This document shows, piece by piece, positions 28,130-37,427 of a stretch of 64,000 bases of DNA (position 1 is its first letter; each line of letters starts with the position of its first letter). This DNA comes from Hinthialibacter sp964556895. Its GTDB lineage: Bacteria; Hinthialibacterota; Hinthialibacteria; Hinthialibacterales; Hinthialibacteraceae. The stretch spans positions 1-64,000 of the forward strand of contig CAZKYC010000002.1 of NCBI GenBank assembly GCA_964556895.1, written 5' to 3'. The notes under the pieces were generated by a model. The model saw nothing but the letters and a program-made list of their open reading frames with translations, did not search any database and was not told the DNA's origin. The translations under genes and the position numbers were made by a program.

Positions 28130-29167
28130 ATGTCGAAACCAAAGAATCCACAGAGTACCACGATTTCGCGTCGTGATGTATTAAAAGGGGCCGCAGCGAG
28201 TGCGGCTGCGGTCGCGTTTCCGAATGTGATTACCGCCTCAGAGAACAAATTCAAAGTACAGGGCACAGCAAGCCATAAATATGAAGCCACCGAAACCTGG
28301 GCGAAGCTCCCGAAGCACATCTCGCCGGGTTACACTCACGGCGTGTGCGTCGATTCGCAAGGCCGGGTCTACATTCACCATACTGGCAAAGACTCGATGT
28401 TGGTCTTTGACGACAAAGGCAAGTTCATCCAATCATGGGGCAACGAATTTGAAGGCGGCGCCCACGGCCTCACGATTAGCAAAGAAGGCAGCGACGAGTT
28501 TTTATATCTCACCGACACCGCCCGTGACCTGGTCGTCAAAACCACGCTCGACGGCAAAGAGGTCTACACCATCGGCCTGCCCGAAGAAGCGGGCGTCTAC
28601 AACGACGACGTCAAATATACCCCGACCAATGTGACTGTCGCCCCTAATGGCGATGTATATGTCGCTGACGGCTATGGCTCGAGTTTCATTCATCAATACG
28701 ACAAAAACGCGACGTATATCCGCACCTGGGGCGGCAAGGGAAAAGAAGACGGCAAGATGAACTGCCCCCACGGCATCACCATCGACACCCGCAGCGACAA
28801 CCCCATGGTTTTGGTCGCCGACCGCGCCAATGTGCGCCTGCAATACTTCACCCTCGACGGCAAGCACGTCAAAAACGTGACCAATGACCTGCGCCACCCC
28901 TGTCATTTTGACGAGTACAAGGGCGACCTTTTGGTGCCTGACCTGTTTGGCCGCGTTACCCTGTTCGACAAGAACGATAAACTGATTACTCACCTGGGCG
29001 GCGACCCAGAATGGAACAAGCCCGACCAATACCCGAACGTGCCCAAAGAAACTTTGGTCACCGGCAAGTTCGTCTCGCCGCATAGCGCCTGTTATGACGC
29101 CGACGGCAATATCTTTGTGGTCGAATGGATCAACTACGGGCGTATCACCAAACTAACGCGGGTGTAA
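28130..29167 (+). CDS. Tat-exported NHL-repeat beta-propeller protein
   Basis: A 345-residue protein starting at the ATG at 28130, with GGGGGAG upstream. Tat signal ISRRDVLKGAAASAAAVAF (11-29). The remainder is a six-bladed propeller with repeats of the form GVCVDSQGRVYIHHTGKDSMLVFDD, VAPNGDVYVADGYG and ACYDADGNIFVVEW. NHL propellers of this kind bind ligands, or form lyase/lactonase-like enzymes such as peptidyl-hydroxyglycine lyase; no catalytic set is evident. The adjacent terminator shows it is a single-gene unit. Confidence 0.85.
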   Translation: MSKPKNPQSTTISRRDVLKGAAASAAAVAFPNVITASENKFKVQGTASHKYEATETWAKLPKHISPGYTHGVCVDSQGRVYIHHTGKDSMLVFDDKGKFIQSWGNEFEGGAHGLTISKEGSDEFLYLTDTARDLVVKTTLDGKEVYTIGLPEEAGVYNDDVKYTPTNVTVAPNGDVYVADGYGSSFIHQYDKNATYIRTWGGKGKEDGKMNCPHGITIDTRSDNPMVLVADRANVRLQYFTLDGKHVKNVTNDLRHPCHFDEYKGDLLVPDLFGRVTLFDKNDKLITHLGGDPEWNKPDQYPNVPKETLVTGKFVSPHSACYDADGNIFVVEWINYGRITKLTRV

Positions 29168-29192
29168 ACTTCACAAACGATTCAATCATTCG

Positions 29193-29230
29193 CCGGGCGC
29201 TTTCGACATGAAGGCGCCCGGTTTGTTTTT
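29193..29230 (+). terminator. Intrinsic terminator after the NHL propeller gene
   Basis: An 11-bp stem CCGGGCGCTTT/AAGGCGCCCGG (one G-T pair) with a 7-base loop, then TTTGTTTTT. It starts 25 bp after the stop codon. Confidence 0.9.
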
Positions 29231-29311
29231 ACAGAATCCCAATTGAATTTTGCATCAAATTATGGTTAAACTTTGTGTAGTACATCTTTTCATCGACCAA
29301 GCGAGGGCTTC

Positions 29312-30577
29312 ATGAACGACTCAAACAACACCCGCCGAGGTTTTCTAACGACCTCAGCGAAAGCCGCTGCGACATCCACATTCGTCTTAGTTAACCGAAA
29401 CGTGATGGGCGCCAATGATACTATCCGAATTGGCTCCATCGGCTGCGGCGGGCGCGGCGGCTGGCACATCGGCTGGGTGCAGCGCTCGTCTGAGGCCGTC
29501 CCGGCGCAGATCGTCGCCGTCGCCGATGTGTGGGACGCAAAACTCGACAACGCCTCAAAGGCTGTCGAACAACGCTTCGACAAAAAACCGCTGCGTTACA
29601 AAAGCCATACCGCGCTGCTTGAGAACCCTGATATTGACGCTGTCATCATCGCCACGCCCGACCACCAACACAGCCCTCAACTGATCGATTCCGTCCAGGC
29701 GGGCAAAGACGTGTATGTCGAAAAGCCTATCGCGGTCAATCTTGAGATTCTCAATAACGCCTATGACATCGTTACTCAATCCGACCGGGTTGTACAAAAT
29801 GGCTCCCAAGGCCGTAGCAGCAAGGGCGCACTGGCGGCAATGAAGTTCATTCAACAAGGCAAACTTGGCAAGGTGTTGCGCATCGAAGAATCGCGAAGCG
29901 CTTATAACCCCTATTGGAACTATTACCAGCAGCCCAAAAGCCCCGACGTCACCGATTGGGATGAGTTTCAGATGCACCTGCCCAAACGCCCCTTCGACGC
30001 CGACCAACACGGAAACTGGATGGGGTATGACCGCTTCTCACCCAACACCATCGGCGGCTGGATGAGCCACCTCAGCGACTTTGTCCACTTTCTCACTGGT
30101 TGCGGCATGCCCAAAACTGCAGTCGCCCACGGCGGCGTCTACTCGCCAACCTCAGAAGAGCAGCGCACCAACCCCGACACTGTCACCGCTATCGTAGACT
30201 ACGCCGAGGGCTTCAGCACCATGTTCACCACTCACTTCGGCAACGGCGCCAACAACTACACCCTCGTATTTGGGACCAAGGGAACCATGCGCCTGAATGA
30301 CCCTGACGGCAATGTCGACGGCATCCAACCGCGGGTATCGGGCGAAGGCAGCGAACACCCTGAACGGCTGCAGGACGAATACATCGAATTAGACGAAATT
30401 CCCCAAGACGATCATATGGTCAATTGGCTGAAGTGCATCAAAAGCCGCAAGCAGCCAAACGCCCACATGAAATACGGCTACATGCAGGGCGTGGCGGTGC
30501 TGCTCGCCGACCAGGCGCGCATCCGCGAGCGCAAAATGCGCTTTGATGAGAAGAAACGGCTGATTCTACCAGTGTGA
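29312..30577 (+). CDS. Tat-exported Gfo/Idh/MocA-family oxidoreductase
   Basis: A 421-residue protein; the ATG at 29312 follows GAGGGC and gives a Tat signal (TRRGFLTTSAKAAATSTFVL). Rossmann motif IRIGSIGCGGRGGWH, then DVYVEKPIAVNLE with the catalytic-type EKP. The C-terminal half has the family's WDEFQMHLPKRPFDADQHGNW and SHLSDFVHFLTG segment, in which the Trp/His-rich stretch lines the sugar pocket. Same family as the protein at 25176 but clearly divergent, so not a recent duplicate. It probably oxidises a sugar or its acid in the periplasm. Confidence 0.85.
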   Translation: MNDSNNTRRGFLTTSAKAAATSTFVLVNRNVMGANDTIRIGSIGCGGRGGWHIGWVQRSSEAVPAQIVAVADVWDAKLDNASKAVEQRFDKKPLRYKSHTALLENPDIDAVIIATPDHQHSPQLIDSVQAGKDVYVEKPIAVNLEILNNAYDIVTQSDRVVQNGSQGRSSKGALAAMKFIQQGKLGKVLRIEESRSAYNPYWNYYQQPKSPDVTDWDEFQMHLPKRPFDADQHGNWMGYDRFSPNTIGGWMSHLSDFVHFLTGCGMPKTAVAHGGVYSPTSEEQRTNPDTVTAIVDYAEGFSTMFTTHFGNGANNYTLVFGTKGTMRLNDPDGNVDGIQPRVSGEGSEHPERLQDEYIELDEIPQDDHMVNWLKCIKSRKQPNAHMKYGYMQGVAVLLADQARIRERKMRFDEKKRLILPV

Positions 30578-30682
30578 GAGAAATTGCAGGGTATCTTCAA
30601 AATCTTCGATTGAGTGGGCTCGTTTGCGGCAGGCTTCGCGCGCCCACCCGATCCTGCGGCTACTTTCACTTTTACGATTCGA

Positions 30683-31582
30683 CTACACCACCACTTCGCC
30701 TTCTTTGGCGGCGAGAACGGCGAAGAGGCTACTGAGGTTGGTGGTCACAGGGCCAATGGCGCCGCTGCCGATTGTGCGTCCATCAACATTGATAACCGGC
30801 GCGATTTCGCCCATGGTACCTGTACAAAACATCTCGTCAGCGCGGTAGGCCTCGGTTTGTGACATATCTTTCACTTCGGATGGAATCGAATTCGCCTCGC
30901 AGAGTTCTAACACCACTGAGCGGGTGATTCCCTCAGGGCAGGCCTTGGTGTGTGAAGTCATCACTACCCCGCCTTTGACGATAAAGACATGGGTCGCATT
31001 GGTTTCGGCAATGAAGCCGTCTTTATCGAGCATCAATGCGTCATCCGCCCCCGCCGCAGTGGCCTGAATCTTCGCCATGATTGATGGGATCAAATTGTTG
31101 GAATGGATCTTCTGGTCAAACATATCCACCGGAGGGCGGCGAATCGACGACGTGGACAGAGTGATCCCTGTTTTGTCATAGACTGGCGGCTTGTGTTCGG
31201 CCAAAACAATCAGCGTCGGGCCGCTTTGATTAAGGCGCGGGTCCATGCCGCTGGTGACTTTCACGCCGCGGGTCAGCGTCAGGCGAATGTGAACGCCGTC
31301 GCGCATTTGGTTGGCTTCGAGTGTTCGGCGAATCTCGTGAATGATCGATTCATGGCTGGGGACCTCAGCGAACGCCAGCGCCGTTGCGGAACAGCGCAAC
31401 CGGTCGAGATGCTCGCGCAGGCGAAAGATTCGCCCTTCATACACGCGCAGGCCTTCCCACACTGCGTCGCCTCCCTGCACCACCGAATCAAACGGGCTAA
31501 CGCCCGCCTGATCGCGATGAAGCAGTTCGCCGTTGATGTTGATCAGAATGTCTTTGTTGAGTGGGTTGAATTGTTGTTGCAT
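30683..31582 (-). CDS. Class IV PLP aminotransferase (branched-chain/D-amino-acid type)
   Basis: A 299-residue fold-type IV aminotransferase. VVQGGDAVWEGLRVYEGRIF (35-54), TRGVKVTSGM, the PLP Lys158 in DQKIHSNNL, EGFIAETNATH-like motif (DGFIAETNATHVF) and CTGTMGEIAPV for the phosphate cup. It could act on branched-chain, aromatic or D-amino acids. The protein, including the phrase FDSVVQGGD.VWEGLR, strongly recalls the C-terminal half of plant branched-chain-aminotransferase-like proteins. It is last in a three-gene operon, 11 bp after the sulfotransferase-like gene. A hairpin (GTGGGC/GCCCAC, 30614-30647) beyond its end may help termination. Confidence 0.85.
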   Translation of the reverse strand: MQQQFNPLNKDILININGELLHRDQAGVSPFDSVVQGGDAVWEGLRVYEGRIFRLREHLDRLRCSATALAFAEVPSHESIIHEIRRTLEANQMRDGVHIRLTLTRGVKVTSGMDPRLNQSGPTLIVLAEHKPPVYDKTGITLSTSSIRRPPVDMFDQKIHSNNLIPSIMAKIQATAAGADDALMLDKDGFIAETNATHVFIVKGGVVMTSHTKACPEGITRSVVLELCEANSIPSEVKDMSQTEAYRADEMFCTGTMGEIAPVINVDGRTIGSGAIGPVTTNLSSLFAVLAAKEGEVVV

Positions 31583-31593
31583 GGCGGCGTCTC

Positions 31594-32328
31594 TCAGTGA
31601 ATTCGGTATGGGTAGAGCTCGTCATAGAGTTGGTTGCATTGCTCAAGCAGGTCATTCAACTCATCAGGCGCGTCTTCATTCTTGGATTGGTAAGGCGCGA
31701 AGCCAGTCGAGTTGATTACATTGGTATACCAATGTTTCGCCCAGATTCCATCGGTGTCGCGCAGCCCAGGTTCCCATGACAGCATGGCCTCGTCAAACTC
31801 GACGCCAATGGCGTCGCACCACAGGCCCAACACATTTCGCGGGTTCATCAATATATCTTTTGAATCGACCACAATAGGCGTTTGGCCAGTCTGTGTTTTC
31901 AATGAATGAAACAACTCGACTTGTTCGGTCAATCCGAAGGCGTCAAGCGTCGCGTCAGGAACAACTTTGATAAACGACGTAATCATGTCTTTAGGCTCGC
32001 GAATGAGAAAACAATTAACCATCTGCTGCGTCCAACTCAAATCAACATAAGGCAGCATGTGTTTGTTCATGTGTTTCTGATAATAGATGCGCTTGCCTTG
32101 GGGCAGCGGCGCCAGCAGCGACTCGACCACCTTGCGCCAATCGGTTTCGTGGCGGGCGATCACTTCATCCGCGCCGGGATGGTCGACACGGGTTTCTTTC
32201 AGATAATGGGCGTAAAACGGCTCGTCATAGACAATGGCATCGCTGCGGTTTCCCCACGAGCGCATCAGCGCCGTCGAGATATTGCGCGGCCCCGACCAGA
32301 CCGCCAGACGAATGGCGCCGTCGGCCAT
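31594..32328 (-). CDS. Sulfotransferase-like P-loop protein
   Basis: A 244-residue protein from the ATG at 32328 (a GTG nine bases upstream is also possible). N-terminal WSGPRNISTALMRSW (11-25) matches the 5'-phosphosulfate loop of sulfotransferases; CFLIREPKDMITSF is the 3'-phosphate-binding Arg/Ser region. It lacks other sulfotransferase family hallmarks and could act on a different nucleotide. Its sequence resembles the N-terminal domain found fused to the aminotransferase domain in plants, and here the two are adjacent genes. The ATG overlaps the TGA of the Zn-dehydrogenase gene by one base. Confidence 0.75.
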   Translation of the reverse strand: MADGAIRLAVWSGPRNISTALMRSWGNRSDAIVYDEPFYAHYLKETRVDHPGADEVIARHETDWRKVVESLLAPLPQGKRIYYQKHMNKHMLPYVDLSWTQQMVNCFLIREPKDMITSFIKVVPDATLDAFGLTEQVELFHSLKTQTGQTPIVVDSKDILMNPRNVLGLWCDAIGVEFDEAMLSWEPGLRDTDGIWAKHWYTNVINSTGFAPYQSKNEDAPDELNDLLEQCNQLYDELYPYRIH

Positions 32329-33347
32329 CACGCCCACTCGACGACGGCTTTGACCACGCCCGCAGTAGGGTCAAGCCACGACTCAAACTCGCCCAGCATC
32401 GCGTCAGAAGCAACGCGGTGAGTGATCCAGGGTTGAATGTCGACCTGGCCGTTTTCCATACAGCGTATGACGTGTTGCATGTCTTCAGAGGTGGCGTTTC
32501 GGCTGGAAAGCAAGGTAGTTTCGCGCTTGTGAAATTCAGGATCAGGCAGCGAAAAATCGCCAATGAACAGCCCAACATACACCAGGCGCCCGCCGTGAGA
32601 GAGATAATTCAACGCATCGCGCATTGAATCTTTGTTGCCCGTGCAATCGATCACCACCGTCGGAAACTCGCCCATACTCAAGTCTTTGATTGTGTCTACG
32701 GCGTCGCCGCCGGCTGTAACGACAGGTTCGATTCCAAGCGACGACTGACAAAACGCCAGCCGCGATTCATTCACATCCAACGCGATTACATCCGCGCCCT
32801 CGGCCCTGGCCATCGCCATGGCGCCCAGGCCAATCGGGCCGCAGCCGATCACCAGCGTGGTCTCGCCGGGTTGGACGCTGGCGCGCCTGACCGCATGCGC
32901 GCCAATGCTAATGGTTTCGACCAACGCGAGCTGGTCAAACGATAGCCTTTGTGACGCATGAAGTTTCTCGACGGGCGCAACCATCTGTTCGCGCATGCCG
33001 CCGTCGACATGCACGCCAAAAACTTTCATGTCCGTACAACAGTTTGGTTTGCCGCGGCGACAGGCGATGCAGCCGCCGCAATTCAAATACGGCTCAATCG
33101 CGCAGCGGTCGCCCACGTTCAAGCCATAGTCATTGGCGCCAACCTCAACGATTTCGACGCCCAGCTCATGACCCAAGATCCGCGGATACTCAAAAAACGG
33201 TTGCTTGCCGCGATAGGCGTGAAGGTCTGTGCCGCAGACGCCAAGCCGATGGACGCGAACCAGCGCTTCGCCATCACTCACGGATGATGGAAAATCGGTC
33301 TCACACGCGCGAAACGCGCCGGGTTTATCTAACACAATTGTCTTCAT
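32328..33347 (-). CDS. Zinc-dependent alcohol/polyol dehydrogenase (MDR superfamily)
   Basis: A 339-residue medium-chain dehydrogenase from the ATG at 33347. Catalytic zinc residues Cys38 (GVCGTDLH) and His60-Glu61 (GHELG). Structural zinc Cys90, 93, 96 and 104 (CGGCIACRRGKPNCC). NAD(P)-binding VIGCGPIGLGAMAMA with an acidic residue after the second strand (VIALDVNES), which favours NAD. Sorbitol, threonine and related dehydrogenases look like this; the true substrate is unknown. First gene of the operon with the sulfotransferase-like and aminotransferase genes, overlapping the former by one base, so the three probably serve one pathway. Confidence 0.85.
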   Translation of the reverse strand: MKTIVLDKPGAFRACETDFPSSVSDGEALVRVHRLGVCGTDLHAYRGKQPFFEYPRILGHELGVEIVEVGANDYGLNVGDRCAIEPYLNCGGCIACRRGKPNCCTDMKVFGVHVDGGMREQMVAPVEKLHASQRLSFDQLALVETISIGAHAVRRASVQPGETTLVIGCGPIGLGAMAMARAEGADVIALDVNESRLAFCQSSLGIEPVVTAGGDAVDTIKDLSMGEFPTVVIDCTGNKDSMRDALNYLSHGGRLVYVGLFIGDFSLPDPEFHKRETTLLSSRNATSEDMQHVIRCMENGQVDIQPWITHRVASDAMLGEFESWLDPTAGVVKAVVEWA

Positions 33348-33439
33348 ATTTTTGGCCCGCTTAACAACCAAAGTAAGTCTTGCCATCAAACTCAATCATA
33401 CAAGAAAGCCGTTCGCTTGTGTATCGACGTGAATACGGG

Positions 33440-34369
33440 TCAGTGCGCGGGGTCGGCGCCGTCTGTTAGCGCTTTATAAGTTGGCGGGCGGCGGTTGCGA
33501 AAGCGGCCTTCATAGCGTTCGGGCGAAGTGTTGACGTCATACCACGACACCTCGCCTGAACCGCTCATCTGAATGATGTCGCCGTCTTCGTTTAACAATA
33601 GGTTTTGTTTCGGGTGAGAAAACACCACCGGCGTTTGGTTTTCATACGCGCGCGTTCTCATCAAGACGGTGTTCCAACCGTCTTTGCCGGTGTAGGAACC
33701 ATACGACGGAAACAGCAATAACTGAGCGCCTTTGACAGCAAGAATGCGCGACGGCTCAGGCAACTGGCGGTCATAACAGATCAACAGGCCCACCTTGCCA
33801 AACGGAGTTTGAAACACCGGGTACTGCTCGCCCGCGACATAACAGGATGGATTAATGGTATACCCCTGGGCGAAGTGGGTCTTGCTATACTTACCAATGA
33901 TGTCGCCATCTGGGTCAATCAGAATCACCGAGTTAAATAAGGCCTCATCGTTTCGCTCAAGAAACCCCAAAACAAAATATATTTTCAGATCTATTGAAAG
34001 TTTGGCGGCCTTTTTGATATAGGCCCCATCTAGCGGTTCGCCAAGCGCCAAAAATTTTTCTACGGTTTTTTCTTTTTTGCCGGGAACCTCAATTTCATTC
34101 ACCTGGTTGATGACATAGCCTTCCAACGCGCCTTCAGGAGTCACCACCAATTGGGCGCCGCCGTCTTTGACCGCCGCTCTGACTAATTTTTCAATGCGCT
34201 GCCAGTTGGTTTGTTTGTCCCATTTTTTGGGAAACACAGACGCCGAGGCCACGCGAATTGTCGTAACCGATTGGGGAACGTCAGCGTATTTATTGAGTTT
34301 GAGTTGTTGAGCGTGAGATGAGAATGAACCAAAAACCAATACAGCGAAAATTAAACCCAGAACTTTCAT
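33440..34369 (-). CDS. Exported nitrilase-superfamily carbon-nitrogen hydrolase
   Basis: A 309-residue protein with a signal peptide (1-20) from the ATG at 34369, behind GAGAGG. The catalytic triad is visible: Glu79 in VVTPEG, Lys163 in YSKTHF and Cys198 in LLICYDRQLPEPSR. Amidases, nitrilases and N-carbamoyl hydrolases share these residues, so the substrate is undefined; secreted members are less common than cytosolic ones. It ends 92 bp before the Zn-dehydrogenase start and follows two unknown genes on the same strand. Confidence 0.85.
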   Translation of the reverse strand: MKVLGLIFAVLVFGSFSSHAQQLKLNKYADVPQSVTTIRVASASVFPKKWDKQTNWQRIEKLVRAAVKDGGAQLVVTPEGALEGYVINQVNEIEVPGKKEKTVEKFLALGEPLDGAYIKKAAKLSIDLKIYFVLGFLERNDEALFNSVILIDPDGDIIGKYSKTHFAQGYTINPSCYVAGEQYPVFQTPFGKVGLLICYDRQLPEPSRILAVKGAQLLLFPSYGSYTGKDGWNTVLMRTRAYENQTPVVFSHPKQNLLLNEDGDIIQMSGSGEVSWYDVNTSPERYEGRFRNRRPPTYKALTDGADPAH

Positions 34370-34395
34370 ACGCCTCTCGATACGCCCACTAGAAT

Positions 34396-34707
34396 TTACG
34401 CCGCCGGGCGTTTCATCCACGCCCACAGGTCTTCTTGGCTTTTATACTCTTTATTGAACATGAATGGCGTTGCGAACGCTGAATGGTGGGAGGGCGTCAT
34501 GTCGCGAAACTCATTGAGACAATACGCCTCCAGGTCGATCTCGATCGTCTCGTTTGGCGGAATGATCACTTCGGTCGACCGGGCCAACACCGCGTTTTGC
34601 AAGCCCGCTGTCGGAGACGCGACCTCAAAACAGCGGCCTTTTTCAAAGACAATGGGCTGGGGCTCAGCCGTTGGGTTTTCGAGCTCTAAATGAACAGTCA
34701 ACTTCAT
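34396..34707 (-). CDS. Hypothetical protein, 103 residues
   Basis: Not recognised. The ATG at 34707 follows GGGCAACCC. The product looks like one small beta domain: alternating hydrophobic strands (KLTVHLELENPTAEPQPIVF, EVIIPPNETIEIDLEAYCL) resembling an Ig-like or copper-protein-like sandwich, then a polar tail ending WAWMKRPAA. No signal peptide or membrane segment. Sits between the unknown 345-residue gene (20 bp away) and the nitrilase (26 bp), so all three are probably one transcript. Confidence 0.6.
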   Translation of the reverse strand: MKLTVHLELENPTAEPQPIVFEKGRCFEVASPTAGLQNAVLARSTEVIIPPNETIEIDLEAYCLNEFRDMTPSHHSAFATPFMFNKEYKSQEDLWAWMKRPAA

Positions 34708-34727
34708 TGGGTTGCCCTCTATTCACT

Positions 34728-35765
34728 TCACCGGTTTTGATGCGGCCAAATCATACGCCGCGTGCGGATCGGCTCGCTAGGCAGCGACGGCGACTTGTGT
34801 TCCCCGGCGATCCAGGCGTTTTTCAGGCGGATGCGTCCAGTCATCATCGCCTCGGGCAGGCTGCCCGTGGGCGCTTCCGCCTCTAAATTCATTGAAGCCG
34901 CATTATGCACTTCATAGGATGTGTTGTGGTCTCTCCAGCCCGAAATCAAATTGATGTCTTTGTTGCATGATGTGAGCAGCGAGCGCCCGCCGAGGGTAGT
35001 CGCGCCCCCCAGGCGCTTGCCGATGGGCGCGTCTTGGTAGGCCCTCAGACTGACCGGCTCTGGCTTCTCGCCCTTCATGAGATGGATCACAACTTTTTTG
35101 GGTTCAAATGTTTTCTGGCTAGTCGACGGGATATTGACCAGGGTATCCATACGCTGGCGTTCTTCGCGAATTTCAGGGTGAAGCAACGAATCGTCAGTCG
35201 GCGCGTATTCGAGCGGGTGACGCGTCCAACGGGAGCGCAATTCATGGATGTTTGATTCCAGGCGCTCCATCCACACTTTTTCGGGCTCACGGTTGATAAA
35301 GAACAAACCCCGCTGTTCGGGAAACCATTCGCTCTCTTTTGGAAACGCCATTTGAAACAGCTGACTTAGGCGCCAAAGCCGTTTCTCAATCAACAACAAC
35401 GGCCCGCTGGTCGATTCAGACAATTCATCTACATTGATGGTGTCAATTGTAGTCTCGGATGAACCCAGCAGCATATAAAACAATATGGGCAAGCGGCCAA
35501 ACTGGTTCACCAGCCGGTCCATCCAGATGCGCACCGCGTCGATGCATTCTTTTTCATCGAACGAGCCGACATGAATACGCCATGAGATAGCGCGTTCCGC
35601 GTCAGCGCGCAACAGTTTGATGCCCGCTGGTTGATTGACGGGCAACCTGTCATCAGGCGACAATGACTCAATGAGCCAATCATCAACATCATCCAAATGG
35701 AGAATCTCTTTTAGATACTCCACCGAATAAATCGATACAATGATCAGTGACAGATTGGATTTCAT
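34728..35765 (-). CDS. Hypothetical protein, 345 residues
   Basis: Not recognised. No signal peptide or membrane span; the N-terminus (NLSLIIVSIYSVEYLKEIL) is a mixed hydrophobic helix. It has a middle region rich in Trp, Arg and Glu (KVWMERLESNIHELRSRW) and a C-terminal stretch with VVIHLMKGEKPEPVSLRAYQ. First of three minus-strand genes, ahead of the 103-residue protein and the nitrilase. The 217 bp upstream (35766-35982) are AT-rich, without a gene, and contain no motif I can name. Confidence 0.55.
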   Translation of the reverse strand: MKSNLSLIIVSIYSVEYLKEILHLDDVDDWLIESLSPDDRLPVNQPAGIKLLRADAERAISWRIHVGSFDEKECIDAVRIWMDRLVNQFGRLPILFYMLLGSSETTIDTINVDELSESTSGPLLLIEKRLWRLSQLFQMAFPKESEWFPEQRGLFFINREPEKVWMERLESNIHELRSRWTRHPLEYAPTDDSLLHPEIREERQRMDTLVNIPSTSQKTFEPKKVVIHLMKGEKPEPVSLRAYQDAPIGKRLGGATTLGGRSLLTSCNKDINLISGWRDHNTSYEVHNAASMNLEAEAPTGSLPEAMMTGRIRLKNAWIAGEHKSPSLPSEPIRTRRMIWPHQNR

Positions 35766-35982
35766 TTTCGCTCAACGCTCTCAAATAATGGTATAGCATA
35801 ACGGATCGTAAATCGATTTGAAAAGATGAACAACCATTTTATTTTAAGTTGATAATACCAGTAAAATTTACATTGCCAAAGACTTTATTATAATGATAGT
35901 CATAAATAACTATCTGCATTGGACTTATAAAAAACCATTCACTCGATTAATATTTTATAATAAAATTTTTATCTGTTGAAAA

Positions 35983-37425
35983 TTATGCTAAAACATGCTG
36001 AATGACCTCGCCATGTACGTCAGTTAGGCGAAAGCGCCTTCCTTGAAACTTGTAGGTTAGTTTCTCGTGATCAATACCCAATAGATAAAATAGCGTTGCT
36101 TGAAAATCATGAACGTGCACGGGGTTCTCAGTAATGTTATAACCCAATTCATCAGTCGCGCCAAAATGAAACCCGGCTTTGACGCCAGCGCCCGCCATCC
36201 AAAGGGTGAAACAGCGCGGGTGATGATCGCGGCCATAGTCGTCATCGGTGAGTTGGCCTTGAGAATAATTGGTGCGGCCAAATTCTCCTCCCCAGATGAC
36301 CAGCGTATCATCCAACAATCCTCGCTGTTTTAGATCAGCCACTAAGGCCGCTGACGCCTGGTCGGTGGCGTTGCATTGTTTCTGAATCGCCTGGGGCAAG
36401 TTGCCGTGCTGGTCCCACCCCTGGTGGTAGAGTTGAATGAACTTCACATCGCGCTCAGCCAGGCGCCGGGCGAGCAAGCAGTTGTAGGCGTAGGTTCCTG
36501 GGTCGTTAGAATCTGGCCCATATAAGTCGAATATTGACTCAGGCTCGTCAGATAAATCCAGCGCCTCAGGGACCGACATCTGCATTCGGTACGCCATTTC
36601 ATATTGGGCCAGGCGGTTATTGATCTCAGGGTCGCCGACTTGTTCAAATTGGGCGTGTTCGAGTTGTTTGAGCGCCTCCAACATGGTCTTGCGGTCTTCG
36701 GCGTGAAACCCTTTCGGGTTCTGTAAATACAACACCGGGTCGGCCCCCGAACGGAATTGGACGCCCTGGTGTTTTGACGGCAGAAAGCCGCTTCCCCATA
36801 GTCGGGCGTAGAGCGGCTGGCCGCTGCCGTTTTTCGACACGAGAACGATAAACTCAGGCAGGTCTTTGTTGTCTGTCCCCAATCCATAACTCAGCCATGA
36901 GCCGATGCTGGGGCGCCCAGGCAATTGCGACCCGGTTTGAAAAAAGGTGATCGCCGGGTCGTGGTTAATCGCCTCGGTGTGTACGGAATGAATAAAACAC
37001 AACTCATCGACGATCTTGGCGGTGTGGGGCATCAATTCGCTGACCCAGGCGCCGCTCTGGCCATGTTGTGAGAAAGAGAAAATAGACCTTGCTAAGGGCA
37101 GGCTTGATTGGTCTCCGCTCATGCCGGTCAAGCGCTGGCCTTTGCGCACCGAATCAGGCAGTTGCTGGCCATGCATGGTTTCAAGCATGGGCTTATAGTC
37201 AAACAGTTCCATCTGTGACGGCCCGCCGCTTTGAAACAGGTAGATCACCCGCTTGGCCCTCGCCGGCAGATGCAACTGGGGTAAAACACCGCCCGAATTG
37301 GCGTAAACAGACGCATCGGGTGCGCCTATCATTGGGCCCAACGCCGCCGCGCCCATGCCCAGCGAGGTTTGTGTCAAAAAGCGCCTGCGGTCGATGTTGT
37401 GAAGTTTCATCAATGCTTCGTTCAT
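35983..37425 (-). CDS. DUF1501 family protein, Tat-exported
   Basis: A 480-residue protein with a Tat signal (DRRRFLTQTSLGMGAAALG). DUF1501 proteins are sulfatase/alkaline-phosphatase-like. Here one sees VIYLFQSGGPSQMELFDYKP, FIHSVHTEAINHDPAITFFQTG and LVIWGGEFGRTNYSQG, the metal- or substrate-site segments of the family. Their function is unknown; they nearly always pair with a PSCyt1/DUF1549/DUF1553 protein, and the gene for one lies 2 bp upstream here. The pair is presumably secreted to the periplasm or surface. Confidence 0.92.
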   Translation of the reverse strand: MNEALMKLHNIDRRRFLTQTSLGMGAAALGPMIGAPDASVYANSGGVLPQLHLPARAKRVIYLFQSGGPSQMELFDYKPMLETMHGQQLPDSVRKGQRLTGMSGDQSSLPLARSIFSFSQHGQSGAWVSELMPHTAKIVDELCFIHSVHTEAINHDPAITFFQTGSQLPGRPSIGSWLSYGLGTDNKDLPEFIVLVSKNGSGQPLYARLWGSGFLPSKHQGVQFRSGADPVLYLQNPKGFHAEDRKTMLEALKQLEHAQFEQVGDPEINNRLAQYEMAYRMQMSVPEALDLSDEPESIFDLYGPDSNDPGTYAYNCLLARRLAERDVKFIQLYHQGWDQHGNLPQAIQKQCNATDQASAALVADLKQRGLLDDTLVIWGGEFGRTNYSQGQLTDDDYGRDHHPRCFTLWMAGAGVKAGFHFGATDELGYNITENPVHVHDFQATLFYLLGIDHEKLTYKFQGRRFRLTDVHGEVIQHVLA

Positions 37426-37427
37426 GT

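Noticed and set aside
28024..28320. 98-codon minus-strand frame overlapping the NHL gene start
   Set aside because: Antisense to a Tat signal sequence; shadow of a real gene.
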